This document shows positions 7,977 to 15,464 of a stretch of 33,207 bases of DNA, one piece after another; position 1 is the first letter of the stretch; the number at the start of each line of letters is the position of its first letter. The notes beneath the pieces were generated by a model. It was not told where the DNA came from. It saw nothing but the letters and a program-made list of their open reading frames with translations, and did not search any database. The stretch lies in assembly GCA_012517875.1 (NCBI GenBank), contig JAAYUB010000108.1, positions 1-33,207 of the forward strand. Direction: 5' to 3'. This stretch comes from Acidobacteriota bacterium (lineage in GTDB: Bacteria > Acidobacteriota > JAAYUB01). A program made the position numbers and the translations under genes.

Positions 7977-8432
7977 CTAACGGGTTGAACTCTCGGGCAG
8001 GGATTTGACATACAGGATGCCGTCGACACCCTTGCCGTAATAATCTTTCAGAACACGGGTATTTTGGTAGTCGAGGGCCTCGTAAATCGTCCGGGCGCGG
8101 CGGTTGTTCTTCCGGACCTCCAGTTGCAGCTGCCGGCACCGCTTGGCCAGCGCCCGCGTCTCCGCCCAGGCCATGAGTTCGCGGCCGAAGCCGCGGCCCT
8201 GGTGTTCCGGAACCACAGCGACCGAGATCACATGGCACGCGTCCAGCTCGGCGGGGAAGAGCAGAACCAGCGAGCCGATGGGTGTTTCGCCGGCCAGAGA
8301 CAGGAACACCTCGCAGTCGGGGCGCAGCAGAAAGCCGGTGTAGAGGGCTTCGCTGAACTGGTCCCGGAGGAAGCAGCGGTGCTCGATGTCCATGAGCACC
8401 GGCAGGTTGTCGATTGCCGCCGGCCGAATCAT
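7977..8432 (-). CDS. GNAT-family N-acetyltransferase (RimI-like)
   Basis: A 151-residue single GNAT domain that transfers acetyl from acetyl-CoA to an amine. The acetyl-CoA loop is clear: VAVVPEHQGRGFGRELM (about residues 72-88), the Q/R-x-x-G-x-G/A pattern. The following LQLEVRKNNRRARTIYEALDY is characteristic of the RimI branch, which acetylates N-terminal amines of proteins. The end, YYGKGVDGILYVK, also fits that branch. The start at 8432 (ATG) gives the normal length; the ribosome-binding site there is weak. A minus-strand promoter candidate lies about 120 bases upstream. The exact protein substrate cannot be told, so no symbol is given. Confidence 0.85.
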   Translation of the reverse strand: MIRPAAIDNLPVLMDIEHRCFLRDQFSEALYTGFLLRPDCEVFLSLAGETPIGSLVLLFPAELDACHVISVAVVPEHQGRGFGRELMAWAETRALAKRCRQLQLEVRKNNRRARTIYEALDYQNTRVLKDYYGKGVDGILYVKSLPESSTR

Positions 8433-8732
8433 GAGACCACCGCCCGGCGGGACGCCCGGCGCGGCAGATCGCGGCGCGGCATCCAGCCTGCTGATGGAGA
8501 TCCAATGCGTAAACGGTGTTGTGGCGAAGACTCGTCCATGTCTGCTGCTTCCTTATTATATGCACGGCGCGGAAAAATTCAAGCGGGACGGCTGGCCCGA
8601 CGGCCGGCCGCCGGTTTTCATGTACAATCGGCCGCCCCTGCATTACAATGAGCGGTCCGTTCTCCGGATGCGGCTCCCGGGTCGCCGGGCCACCCGAACG
8701 GGACCAACGACACTCCAGCTACGAGGTGAATT
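8433..8732. other. Divergent intergenic region between GNAT gene and ahcY
   Basis: 300 bases without a convincing gene. It holds a good minus-strand promoter (listed separately). For ahcY on the plus strand, TACAAT occurs at 8623-8628 and 8644-8649; the second has TGTACA 17 bases upstream, a weak promoter candidate. The GAGGTG at 8723-8728 is the ribosome-binding site of ahcY. No SAM or SAH riboswitch consensus was recognised. Confidence 0.5.
8555..8582 (-). promoter_or_regulatory. Candidate sigma70-type promoter for the GNAT and PAS genes
   Basis: On the minus strand TTGAAT (8582-8577), a 16-base spacer and a perfect TATAAT (8560-8555) point toward the GNAT gene. The predicted leader is about 115 bases long. 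The perfect -10 box in a GC-rich genome is unlikely by chance. Confidence 0.6.
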
Positions 8733-9986
8733 GTGGATTACAAGATCAAGGACATCGCCCTCGCCGAGCAAGGCGCACTCAAGGTCCGCTGGGCCGAGTC
8801 CCGGATGCCGGTGATGATGGCTCTGCGGGAGCGGTTCGCCAAAGAACAGCCACTCAAGGGGATGCGGATCGCCGGCTGCCTGCATGTGACCAAGGAGACC
8901 GCAGTGCTGGTAAAAACGCTGAAGGCGGCGGGCGCCCGGGTGGCCTGGTCGGGCTGCAACCCGCTCTCCACGCAGGACGACATCGCCGCCGCGCTCGTCG
9001 CCGATGGCATCTCTGTCTACGCCTGGCACGGGATGAACGTCGAGGAGTTTTACTGGTGCATCGACAAGACCCTGGAGATCAAGCCCACCCTGACGCTGGA
9101 CGACGGCGCCGACTTGATTTTCACCGTGCACAACCGCCATCCGGAGCTGGCGGCCGCCATTATCGGAGGCACCGAGGAGACCACCACCGGCGTCCACCGG
9201 TTGCGGGCAATGGGCGCTCACGGCAAGCTGATGTATCCGGTGGTCGCCGTCAACGATGCTGAGACCAAGTGGGATTTTGACAACGTCTACGGCACCGGGC
9301 AGTCGTCCCTGGACGGGATCTTGCGCGCCACCAACGTCCTCCTGGCCGGGAAGCACTTCGTGGTCGCCGGCTACGGCCACTGCGGCCGGGGCTGTGCCGT
9401 CCGGGCCAAGGGGATGGGCGCCCGGGTGATCGCCACCGAGGTGAAGGCCACTGCGGCCCTCAAGGCGGTGCTGGACGGCTGTCGGGTGATGACCATGGAC
9501 GAGGCGGCGGCGGTAGGCGATATCTTCATCACCGCCACCGGCGTCAAGGACGTGATTATTGGACGCCATTTCGAGCGGATGAAGGACGGCGCCATCGTCT
9601 GCAACACCGGCCACTACGACGTGGAGGTCAACCTGAACGACCTGGCCGGCTTGGCCAAGTCCGTGCGGGAGATCCGGCCCAACAACGAGGAATACACGCT
9701 GCCGGATGGACGGCGGATCTACGTCCTGGCCAAAGGCCGGCTGGTCAACCTGGCCGCGGCGGAAGGCCATCCGTCCGAGGTCATGGACATGAGCTTCGCC
9801 AACCAGTTCATGAGCATGCTGTTCCTGGCCCGGCACGGGAAGGGGCTTGAGAAGAAGGTTCATGACATTCCGGAGACGCAGGACCAAGAGATCGCGACGC
9901 TGAAGCTGGCGACGATGGGCGTGTCCATCGACACCCTGACTGAGGAGCAGATTCGGTACGTTGACGATTACTCCGCCGGCACATGA
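8733..9986 (+). CDS. ahcY: S-adenosylhomocysteinase
   Basis: Cytoplasmic, NAD-dependent enzyme that splits S-adenosylhomocysteine into homocysteine and adenosine, keeping the methylation cycle running. The 417-residue chain starts with DIALAEQGALKVRWAESRMPVM, has GCLHVTKETAVL and GCNPLSTQDD in the substrate domain, HNRHPEL and GGTEETTTGV, and the NAD-binding loop GYGHCGRG at residues 213-220. The short length and the GYGHCGRG form resemble the thermophile/archaeal type rather than the longer proteobacterial or eukaryotic type with its extra C-terminal Lys-Tyr tail. The GTG start has a GAGGTG ribosome-binding site five bases upstream. It is a single-gene unit followed by a terminator. Confidence 0.96.
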   Translation: MDYKIKDIALAEQGALKVRWAESRMPVMMALRERFAKEQPLKGMRIAGCLHVTKETAVLVKTLKAAGARVAWSGCNPLSTQDDIAAALVADGISVYAWHGMNVEEFYWCIDKTLEIKPTLTLDDGADLIFTVHNRHPELAAAIIGGTEETTTGVHRLRAMGAHGKLMYPVVAVNDAETKWDFDNVYGTGQSSLDGILRATNVLLAGKHFVVAGYGHCGRGCAVRAKGMGARVIATEVKATAALKAVLDGCRVMTMDEAAAVGDIFITATGVKDVIIGRHFERMKDGAIVCNTGHYDVEVNLNDLAGLAKSVREIRPNNEEYTLPDGRRIYVLAKGRLVNLAAAEGHPSEVMDMSFANQFMSMLFLARHGKGLEKKVHDIPETQDQEIATLKLATMGVSIDTLTEEQIRYVDDYSAGT

Positions 9987-10039
9987 TGCGTCGGTGAGTG
10001 GGCGGCGGTTCCCGCCTCCGCACGGTCATGACGATGCCG

Positions 10040-10065
10040 AAGGCCCCCGCTGAACCGGGGGCTTT
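10040..10065. terminator. Intrinsic terminator between convergent ahcY and PDZ gene
   Basis: A stem of GCCCCCG (10043-10049) and CGGGGGC (10056-10062), extended outward by AAG/TTT, with a six-base loop. It sits between two converging genes and can serve both strands, although the T tract is short. Confidence 0.6.
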
Positions 10066-10066
10066 G

Positions 10067-11515
10067 TCATTTCACGGTGACCCGGGTGGTCCGGATTTCC
10101 CCCTGCCGGAAGTAGCGGACGGTGATCTGCCGGCCGGACTGAAGGTTGCGCAGGAGCTTTGGGATTGCGGCCATGTCGGTCACCGGTTGTTCCTGGATAT
10201 TCAGCAGCACGTCGCCGGCCTGGAGCCCGGCGACGGCGGCCGGATATCCGGGCAGAACCGCCGAGATCAGCACGCCGCCTTCGCCCGTCCAGCCCAACAT
10301 CGAGCGCAGCTGCCGGGAGGCCGGGTGCATGAAGATGCCCATGGTCGGGACGGCGGCTGGCTCGGCGGCGGCCGCGGACCGCTGGCCGGCGGTGACCGTC
10401 GCCAGGTCGCGATGCCGGGGTTCCGGCAGCATCTTCAGGAGACGGTCGGTCTCCGTCCGGGCGACGACCTGCCGCCGTCCCAGCACCACGTCGCGGGTCA
10501 GCGTCTCGCCTTCACGGACGACCTCGAGCCGGACCTGGCTGTTCGGGGCGTGGCGGCGCAGCAGCATCACCGCCTGCTGCACCGACTCCACCGGCTGCGG
10601 GCCGATCCGGCCGACGCGATCGCCCGGCCGCAGGCCGGCGTTGGCCGCGGGCGACGCCGGCACGACGCTGCGGACGAACACCGCCGGCCGCGCGCGTCGG
10701 TCCGTGTTCTCGGCCGAGCCGAAGAAGACGCCCAGATAGCCCGAGAGCAGGTCGACCCGGTGCCGGGAGATGTAATCGACGCGGTTGCGAATGTCCGGAG
10801 CCGGCAGCCATTCCCAGCCGTCGGCTGGAACGTTGCCGGTTCGGAACGGATAACAGAACCCGTCGAAGTCGCCGTTCGACCGAAAGACCGGCGCCAGGAT
10901 CGGGGGCGCGCCGGCCTGGACCAGCGGCGCCAGTGCCTGGCGGGAGAGCGCCCGGACCGGGATCAGCCGGAACGACCGGCCCGCGGGTACGCAGACCATC
11001 TTCCAGTCGGTGTCGGGCACCGGCGGCATGCGGATGCCCGACTGCCTGAGCGGCGCGTCGGTCGCGACCGGGGCGGCCGCCCCCGCGATGAGCAGCCCGA
11101 TGCGTTCGTCGATGCCCAGCGTGTCCAGCTTGACCGGACGGTCGGGCAGCGACAGCACCTGGAACGTCGTCTCGGAGAGCATGGCCTGCGGCAGCAGCCA
11201 CTGCAGACCCACCACCACGCTGTGCGCGTCGTCCCACACGACACCGGGCAGCAGGATTTCCTGCTGGATGGAGAGGGCGGCCGAGTTGTCCATCACCGAG
11301 CCGGGTAGGGTGACATACCTGGATGCTGAGGCTCCGGCTGCCGCTGCCGGCTCAAAGCCGGCGACGGTCATGGTGACACGCACCGGGACCACCGGCAGGA
11401 TGACCGGTTCGGCGCCGGCGGCGGTGCCTCCGACCGCCAGAGCCAGCACGGCGGCCATGGCGCCAAACCAGCGGCGCCGGGAGGGGAGTGAGATGGGGGG
11501 TGCGGTGCGGCTCAT
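10067..11515 (-). CDS. Double-PDZ protein with degenerate HtrA-like N-terminal domain
   Basis: A 482-residue exported protein. An N-terminal signal (arginine cluster then AAVLALAVGGTAAGA) is followed by a domain of about 230 residues whose strand pattern recalls a trypsin-like HtrA barrel, but no GNSGGP serine motif or TNxHV histidine motif is present, so protease activity is unlikely. The first PDZ domain is about residues 270-355 (VVPASPAANAGLRPGDRVG) and the second about 395-480 (VLPGYPAAVAGLQAGDVLLNI). The gene follows the ECF sigma and anti-sigma genes with a one-base gap, the place where mucD/degP-like genes sit in other envelope-stress operons. A role as periplasmic sensor or scaffold that binds misfolded protein tails is an inference. 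Confidence 0.8.
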   Translation of the reverse strand: MSRTAPPISLPSRRRWFGAMAAVLALAVGGTAAGAEPVILPVVPVRVTMTVAGFEPAAAAGASASRYVTLPGSVMDNSAALSIQQEILLPGVVWDDAHSVVVGLQWLLPQAMLSETTFQVLSLPDRPVKLDTLGIDERIGLLIAGAAAPVATDAPLRQSGIRMPPVPDTDWKMVCVPAGRSFRLIPVRALSRQALAPLVQAGAPPILAPVFRSNGDFDGFCYPFRTGNVPADGWEWLPAPDIRNRVDYISRHRVDLLSGYLGVFFGSAENTDRRARPAVFVRSVVPASPAANAGLRPGDRVGRIGPQPVESVQQAVMLLRRHAPNSQVRLEVVREGETLTRDVVLGRRQVVARTETDRLLKMLPEPRHRDLATVTAGQRSAAAAEPAAVPTMGIFMHPASRQLRSMLGWTGEGGVLISAVLPGYPAAVAGLQAGDVLLNIQEQPVTDMAAIPKLLRNLQSGRQITVRYFRQGEIRTTRVTVK

Positions 11516-11516
11516 A

Positions 11517-12077
11517 TCAGTGACTCACCTCCATCAGGTAGGGGCCCTCCAGGGCAGACAGGTCCTGCACGGTGTACGAGGCGGGCATTTCCACAAGCAC
11601 TTCCCGGCCGGTGGCCGGATCGCGGGTGACGAAGCGGATCTGGTCCTCGCCCGCCGCCGATCGGTCAGGCTCCACGGGGATGACCACCTCGAGCGGGACG
11701 GCTGCCGGTTGCTGCGCCAGCAGGCGGTTCGGCGCGTCAATCAGTTGGCGTGACTGGAAATACGTGCCGAGCCAGATTCCCAGCGCCAGCAGGACCGAGG
11801 CCGCCAGGGCCACACCCACGTGCCAGTGCAGGGCGGGCGGGCGGCTCCGCTCCCCGCGTTCCGCATCCAGACGGCTCCGGAGGCGATCCTCGAAATCGTC
11901 CGGCGCCGCGACGGGGGGGCAGGCGGCGGCGAGCCGCGCCAGCTGGCCCGCGTCCTGGAAGAACTGGCGGCAGGACAGGCAATCGCCCAGGTGCCGGCGC
12001 ATTGCTTCAGAGTCCTGCGGATGCAGGGTGCCGGCGTCGTACTCGTCGTACATCCGGCGGTAACGTTCGCAGTTCAT
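11517..12077 (-). CDS. Anti-sigma factor with ZAS zinc-binding motif
   Basis: A 186-residue single-pass membrane protein that should hold the adjacent ECF sigma factor inactive. The cytoplasmic N-terminal domain carries Cys3 and the H-x3-C-x2-C motif (His29, Cys33, Cys36) of zinc-binding anti-sigma factors. A transmembrane helix lies at about residues 88-108 (ALAASVLLALGIWL), and a periplasmic tail of about 75 residues follows. The ATG at 12077 overlaps the sigma stop (TGATG); a GTG one codon earlier is also possible and a GAGGT lies at a suitable distance for both. The periplasmic part would be the site where stress signals or proteases act. Confidence 0.85.
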   Translation of the reverse strand: MNCERYRRMYDEYDAGTLHPQDSEAMRRHLGDCLSCRQFFQDAGQLARLAAACPPVAAPDDFEDRLRSRLDAERGERSRPPALHWHVGVALAASVLLALGIWLGTYFQSRQLIDAPNRLLAQQPAAVPLEVVIPVEPDRSAAGEDQIRFVTRDPATGREVLVEMPASYTVQDLSALEGPYLMEVSH

Positions 12078-12724
12078 CACGCATGACCTCGCTGAAAATA
12101 TCCCGTCAGCCGCTCCCGCAGGAATTCGCGCGACCGGAACAGGCGCGATTTCAACGTGCCCACCTTGATCCCGGTGATCTGGCTGATCTCCTCCAGGGGC
12201 AGTTGTTCCATCTCTTTAAGCACGAACAGCTGGCGGTGGTCCGCCGGCAGCTCCTGCAGGGCCGCCAGGATTGCCTGGGCCGCCTCCGACCGCAGCAGCG
12301 CCTGCTCGGGATCGGGCCGATGGGCCGCCTGGGGATCGTGCCGGGCGGCGTGGTCGTCGGGCAGCGACTCGATCTCGCGGGTGAACGGCTGGGTCTGGCG
12401 CCGCTTGCGTCGCCGTAGCTCGTCAAACGCCAGATTGGTGGCGATCTTGTAGATCCAGGTGGAGAACTTGAGCCGGTGGTCGTACCGGTCGATGTTGCGG
12501 AACAGCCGCACGAAAACCTCCTGGGCCAGTTCCGTCGCGCAGTCGTAGTCCCACACCAGCCGATAGACGTAGTTGACCATGAGCTGCTTGTAGCGGCGGA
12601 CCAGCTCCATGTACGCGTCGCCTTCTCCGTTCCGCGCGAACAGCATGAGGGCGTTGTCGTCCAGTTGCGCCAGGCGGTCACAGGCGTTCGCTTGAATCAT
12701 CTCGATCGTCGCTGACTGCATCAT
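12077..12724 (-). CDS. ECF-type RNA polymerase sigma factor (RpoE-like)
   Basis: A 215-residue sigma70-family factor of the extracytoplasmic type. Region 2 is clear at about residues 30-100 (YRLVWDYDCATELAQEVFVRLF and FSTWIYKIATNLAFDELRRRK), which binds the -10 element and core polymerase. Region 4 is at about 150-205 (LPADHRQLFVLKEMEQLPLEEI followed by VGTLKSRLFRSREFLRERL), which binds the -35 element. A poorly conserved, His/Asp-rich linker joins them. The first of two adjacent ATG codons is taken as start. It is cotranscribed with its anti-sigma factor and a PDZ protein, and the promoter in front matches the ECF pattern, suggesting positive autoregulation. Confidence 0.93.
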   Translation of the reverse strand: MMQSATIEMIQANACDRLAQLDDNALMLFARNGEGDAYMELVRRYKQLMVNYVYRLVWDYDCATELAQEVFVRLFRNIDRYDHRLKFSTWIYKIATNLAFDELRRRKRRQTQPFTREIESLPDDHAARHDPQAAHRPDPEQALLRSEAAQAILAALQELPADHRQLFVLKEMEQLPLEEISQITGIKVGTLKSRLFRSREFLRERLTGYFQRGHA

Positions 12725-12763
12725 CGGCCTGCCGGAAGCCGCAACACATCCCTTCGCTCCGGT

Positions 12764-12790
12764 AATACGTCGGCCGCCCGGGCAGGTTCC
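12764..12790 (-). promoter_or_regulatory. Candidate ECF sigma promoter (autoregulatory)
   Basis: On the minus strand GGAACC (12790-12785) is followed, 16 bases after GGAAC, by CGTATT (12769-12764). GGAAC-N16-CGT is the usual pattern for ECF sigma promoters. It lies about 40 bases before the sigma gene start. Confidence 0.6.
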
Positions 12791-12845
12791 GTAATCGTTT
12801 CAGTCCCCAGGCGCCGTCCGCGGCAGCGGGCGGCGCATCACATGG

Positions 12846-13676
12846 TCACCCGATCATCAGCGTATAGATGAAGTTCCAAAACGACAGGACGAAGTTGAAG
12901 AAAAGGAAATTCAGCGCCGCCAGCAGCATGGCGGATCGGCGGGAGAGCCGGAGGCCCGAATGCAACGCGTGGTACTGCACCACCATGAACCAGATGGGCC
13001 CCAGGAAGGGCACGGCGATAAACAGGAATGGCGTGTAGGAGTAGGCGAGCGGGCGGAAGGTGCGGTCGGCCGATGGCGTCGCGCGGCCGCGGGCGAGGAA
13101 CATGCCCATGGTCAGCAGGCGGTGGCCGCCCATCACGATGGCTGCGGCGAGCAGGGGCGCCAGGAGCGACGAGAACTGGAAGAACGTGCTGTCGAGGTGG
13201 ACGCGCTGCATCTCCTGAATGGTTCCCTGCAACCAGGCGGGAATCTCCGCCGACGCGTCCGGCTGCGCCAGCGAGCGCATGAGAAAATCGTAGGACATCG
13301 CCTGCAGTTGGAAATGGACCACCAGGCCGACGGAAGCCATCAGCAGGCCGTAGATGAAGGACCGGCTGTTTTCCGGATGATCCGGGAAACGGCCGTAGGC
13401 CTGGCGGCTGCGGAGCAGGAACAGCGAGACCGTTGCCAGCAGGCGGCCGAGCGCGCCGCCGCGGCCGGTCTCCCACGGGATAGCCACGGCGTCCGTCCGC
13501 TCCGGCTCCGGGGCCGGAGCGGCTGTGGGCGCGGCCGCGGCCGGGTCTTCGGCGGGGGAGCGGTCCGGATTGGCGGGATCGGGAATCCACACCCGGCCGC
13601 CGCAGTGCCGGCAGGTATGCCAACCGGGGTCGTCAACGACCAGGGCTTTTTCACAGCGGGGGCAGAGGGCGAGCAT
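12846..13676 (-). CDS. YIP1-like membrane protein with N-terminal zinc ribbon
   Basis: A 276-residue membrane protein of unknown role. The first 30 residues contain CPRCEKALV and HTCRHCGGRVW, two CxxC knuckles that form a probable zinc ribbon. A Pro/Ala-rich cytoplasmic linker follows to about residue 70. The remainder has about five hydrophobic helices (near 108-125, 165-185, 205-235, 245-275), with the arrangement of YIP1/DUF1282-type proteins. A GAGGG about six bases upstream supports the ATG at 13676. It begins nine bases after the stop of the glycosyltransferase gene, so both are likely cotranscribed on the minus strand. Confidence 0.7.
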   Translation of the reverse strand: MLALCPRCEKALVVDDPGWHTCRHCGGRVWIPDPANPDRSPAEDPAAAAPTAAPAPEPERTDAVAIPWETGRGGALGRLLATVSLFLLRSRQAYGRFPDHPENSRSFIYGLLMASVGLVVHFQLQAMSYDFLMRSLAQPDASAEIPAWLQGTIQEMQRVHLDSTFFQFSSLLAPLLAAAIVMGGHRLLTMGMFLARGRATPSADRTFRPLAYSYTPFLFIAVPFLGPIWFMVVQYHALHSGLRLSRRSAMLLAALNFLFFNFVLSFWNFIYTLMIG

Positions 13677-13685
13677 TGCGCACCC

Positions 13686-14720
13686 TCACCCGAGGATCCG
13701 CGCGTAGACGGCACGCATCTGCTCGGCCACCCGCGGCCACGCAAACTGTTCCGCCTGCAGCCGGGCCGCGCGGCCCATGGCCCGCAGCCGCGCCCGGTCG
13801 CCGGCCGCCGCGACCAACGCGTCGATGAGGTAGTCGGGGTCCTTGGGGGGAGCGATCACCGCGCCGGCCTCGGTCACGTAATCGCGGATGGATCCGGCAG
13901 CCGACGTGAAGACGGGCAGGCCGCATGCGCCGGCCTCGAGCACGGCGTTGTTGGCGGTGCAGTCGTTCAGGGGGAGCAACATGAGGTCGCAGCGCCGGTA
14001 CAGCGCCCGAAGCTCCTCGTCGGCGATCCCGCTGTACATCCGCACGTGGGGTAGGCCCTGGTAAAATTCCTGACACCACGGGAAGGTCACGATGTGGTAC
14101 CGGATGCGGGGCCGCCGCAACTGGCCGGTGATGGCGATCACGCGACGGATGGTCTCAACGTCCCGCAGCCACCAGCCGACGGTGACGCAGTGGAGCTCGT
14201 CGCTCTCGGACGGCGGCTCGCCGGGAGTGAAGTAGTCGGCGTCGATCCCGTGAGGCACGCGGTAGACGTTGTCCCGGCCGGTCAGCCCGCGGAAGTACTC
14301 TTCCTGGCTGCTCCCCACCACGACGATGGCGTCGGCGCGGGCGATCCGCGCGGTCTTCGGAATGGCGCGGGGCAGCACGTCCGGCGGCTGGTGGAAAGTG
14401 GCGACCACCCGGTTGCCGCGGCGCAGCGGCGCATGGCCCAGGAAGCGGAACTGGTTTTCGCCGTACAGGATGTGGAATACGGTGTTGGAGACGAGGTTGA
14501 TGCGGACCAGCAGCTCGGCCTCGGTGCAGAAATACTCGAAGCTGTACCACTCCGGATCGATGGCGCCCACCCAGCGGAAGCGCGCGGGGTTGCGCGCGTA
14601 CAGGAAATGGAAGATCCGGCCCGGCCGGTAGTGGGTGCAGTCCATGTGGCGGCTGAGCTGGTCATAGCCGGAGTGGGCGGAGTGGTGGTCGATGCGTTTC
14701 CAGATGTGGAGTATCTTCAC
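13686..14720 (-). CDS. Glycosyltransferase family 4 protein
   Basis: A protein of about 344 residues with GT-B fold features, transferring a sugar from a nucleotide-sugar donor, probably to a surface glycan. The N-terminus KILHIWKRIDHHSAHSGYDQL is a typical GT-B acceptor-side start. VVVGSSQEEYF and VPHGIDADYFTPG mark the domain junction, and NNAVLEAGACGLPVF in the C-terminal domain corresponds to the donor-binding loop with its conserved glutamate. The GTG at 14720 is chosen because it begins exactly at the first beta strand; the frame stays open further upstream to 14834, but that segment runs into the AT-rich promoter region and looks non-coding. Donor and acceptor cannot be told. Confidence 0.8.
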   Translation of the reverse strand: MKILHIWKRIDHHSAHSGYDQLSRHMDCTHYRPGRIFHFLYARNPARFRWVGAIDPEWYSFEYFCTEAELLVRINLVSNTVFHILYGENQFRFLGHAPLRRGNRVVATFHQPPDVLPRAIPKTARIARADAIVVVGSSQEEYFRGLTGRDNVYRVPHGIDADYFTPGEPPSESDELHCVTVGWWLRDVETIRRVIAITGQLRRPRIRYHIVTFPWCQEFYQGLPHVRMYSGIADEELRALYRRCDLMLLPLNDCTANNAVLEAGACGLPVFTSAAGSIRDYVTEAGAVIAPPKDPDYLIDALVAAAGDRARLRAMGRAARLQAEQFAWPRVAEQMRAVYARILG

Positions 14721-14840
14721 GGCTCTGTCTGATGCTGCCGGTGTCGGTGCAACAAAGGGGGCATTGTAGCAGATGCGGCGCCCGATGCCAATGGCTCTCC
14801 TGGTGGTGGGATGCGACGGGGCCGAGGGTGTCAATGAGAT

Positions 14841-14857
14841 TGTAACAAATTGTTACA
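14841..14857. promoter_or_regulatory. Perfect palindrome upstream of the minor pilin operon (operator candidate)
   Basis: TGTAACAAATTGTTACA has two perfect seven-base arms around AAT. Its centre lies some 53-55 bases before the predicted transcription start, a position suited to an activator, or it could serve the divergent glycosyltransferase gene. Confidence 0.6.
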
Positions 14858-14864
14858 TTTTAAT

Positions 14865-14897
14865 TTGACGCCATGCTGGTAAAAATTGTAATATACT
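14865..14897 (+). promoter_or_regulatory. Candidate sigma70-type promoter of the minor pilin operon
   Basis: TTGACG (14865-14870) is followed after 18 bases by TAATAT (14889-14894), which overlaps a TATACT (14892-14897). The region is far richer in A and T than the surrounding genes. No -24/-12 GG/GC pair of a sigma54 promoter was seen. Confidence 0.55.
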
Positions 14898-14904
14898 TGT
14901 GATC

Positions 14905-14956
14905 AATCAGATAATTGCGCGCGTGCTTCGGCACGTTTCTTGCTAATTATCTGATT
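14905..14956 (+). promoter_or_regulatory. Nested stem-loop in the leader of the minor pilin operon
   Basis: Two perfect 12-base arms, AATCAGATAATT (14905-14916) and AATTATCTGATT (14945-14956), enclose a second hairpin, CGTGC-TTCG-GCACG (14922-14935), capped by a classic cUUCGg tetraloop. No T tract follows on either strand, so it is not a simple terminator. It begins at about the predicted transcription start and ends 32 bases before the ATG, leaving the ribosome-binding site GAGGTG (14980-14985 area) free. It may stabilise or regulate the transcript, or act as a DNA site. Confidence 0.6.
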
Positions 14957-14988
14957 TCAATCGAGCGCCTTTATCTGCGAGGTGAAAG

Positions 14989-15447
14989 ATGTTTTCAGGC
15001 AAGCGACTGCGGCTCAACCGGCGGGGCGCCACGCTGATCACCGCGCTGGTGGCCCTGGTGGTCATGGCCCTGGGGGTCCTGGGCGTGATCCAGGTGTTCC
15101 TGCGGTCCATGAAGAACAACAGCGCCGCGGGGGGCGTGAGCGGCCTCATGTACCTGGGCGAGGTGGTGATGGAGCGGGTGATGCTGCTGCCCGACAACTC
15201 CGCGCTGCTGGACGGCAGCGGGTCGATCACGAGCACCGACCTCAACATGGTCGCCGACTACGTGTATGACACCAACAAGTACGACTTCACCTGCACCACC
15301 AGCACCTCCGACGTGCCGGCGGGAACCGACCAACTGGTCAAGGTGACGGTGGAGGTCAGGTACACCGAAGACTATGCGAAACTGCTCGGGCTTGACGATG
15401 AGTCCGAGCAGGTTGTTCGGATGGTCCTCTACCGGTACCACGACTGA
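14989..15447 (+). CDS. PilV-like type IV minor prepilin
   Basis: A 152-residue prepilin-like protein. A short basic leader ends at Gly13 (LNRRG) and is followed by a hydrophobic helix, ATLITALVALVVMALGVLGV, the layout of prepilins cut by PilD. The pattern ALVALVVMALGVLGVIQ is that of the PilV family. At position +5 of the mature protein there is Thr18 in place of the usual glutamate. The C-terminal part is a small globular domain with no clear catalytic features. It leads an operon with PilW-, PilX- and PilY1-like genes; in known systems these minor pilins form the tip complex that primes pilus assembly. A GAGGTGAAAG just upstream fixes the start. Confidence 0.85.
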   Translation: MFSGKRLRLNRRGATLITALVALVVMALGVLGVIQVFLRSMKNNSAAGGVSGLMYLGEVVMERVMLLPDNSALLDGSGSITSTDLNMVADYVYDTNKYDFTCTTSTSDVPAGTDQLVKVTVEVRYTEDYAKLLGLDDESEQVVRMVLYRYHD

Positions 15448-15464
15448 CGGCAAGGAGAACGGCC

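Noticed and set aside
8640-8732. Possible SAH or SAM riboswitch before ahcY
   Set aside because: The conserved core of the SAH riboswitch and the SAM-I junctions could not be found; only unstructured GC-rich sequence and the ribosome-binding site are present.
9987-10045. Small gene between ahcY and the PDZ gene
   Set aside because: The open frames here are shadows of the PDZ gene and there is no ribosome-binding site with coding-like codons.
14865-14900. Sigma54 promoter for the pilin operon
   Set aside because: pilA genes often use sigma54, but no GG-N10-GC spacing occurs here; TTGACG with TAATAT/TATACT fits sigma70 better.
14905-14956. Terminator reading of the nested stem-loop
   Set aside because: No run of T follows the arms on either strand and no gene ends just upstream.
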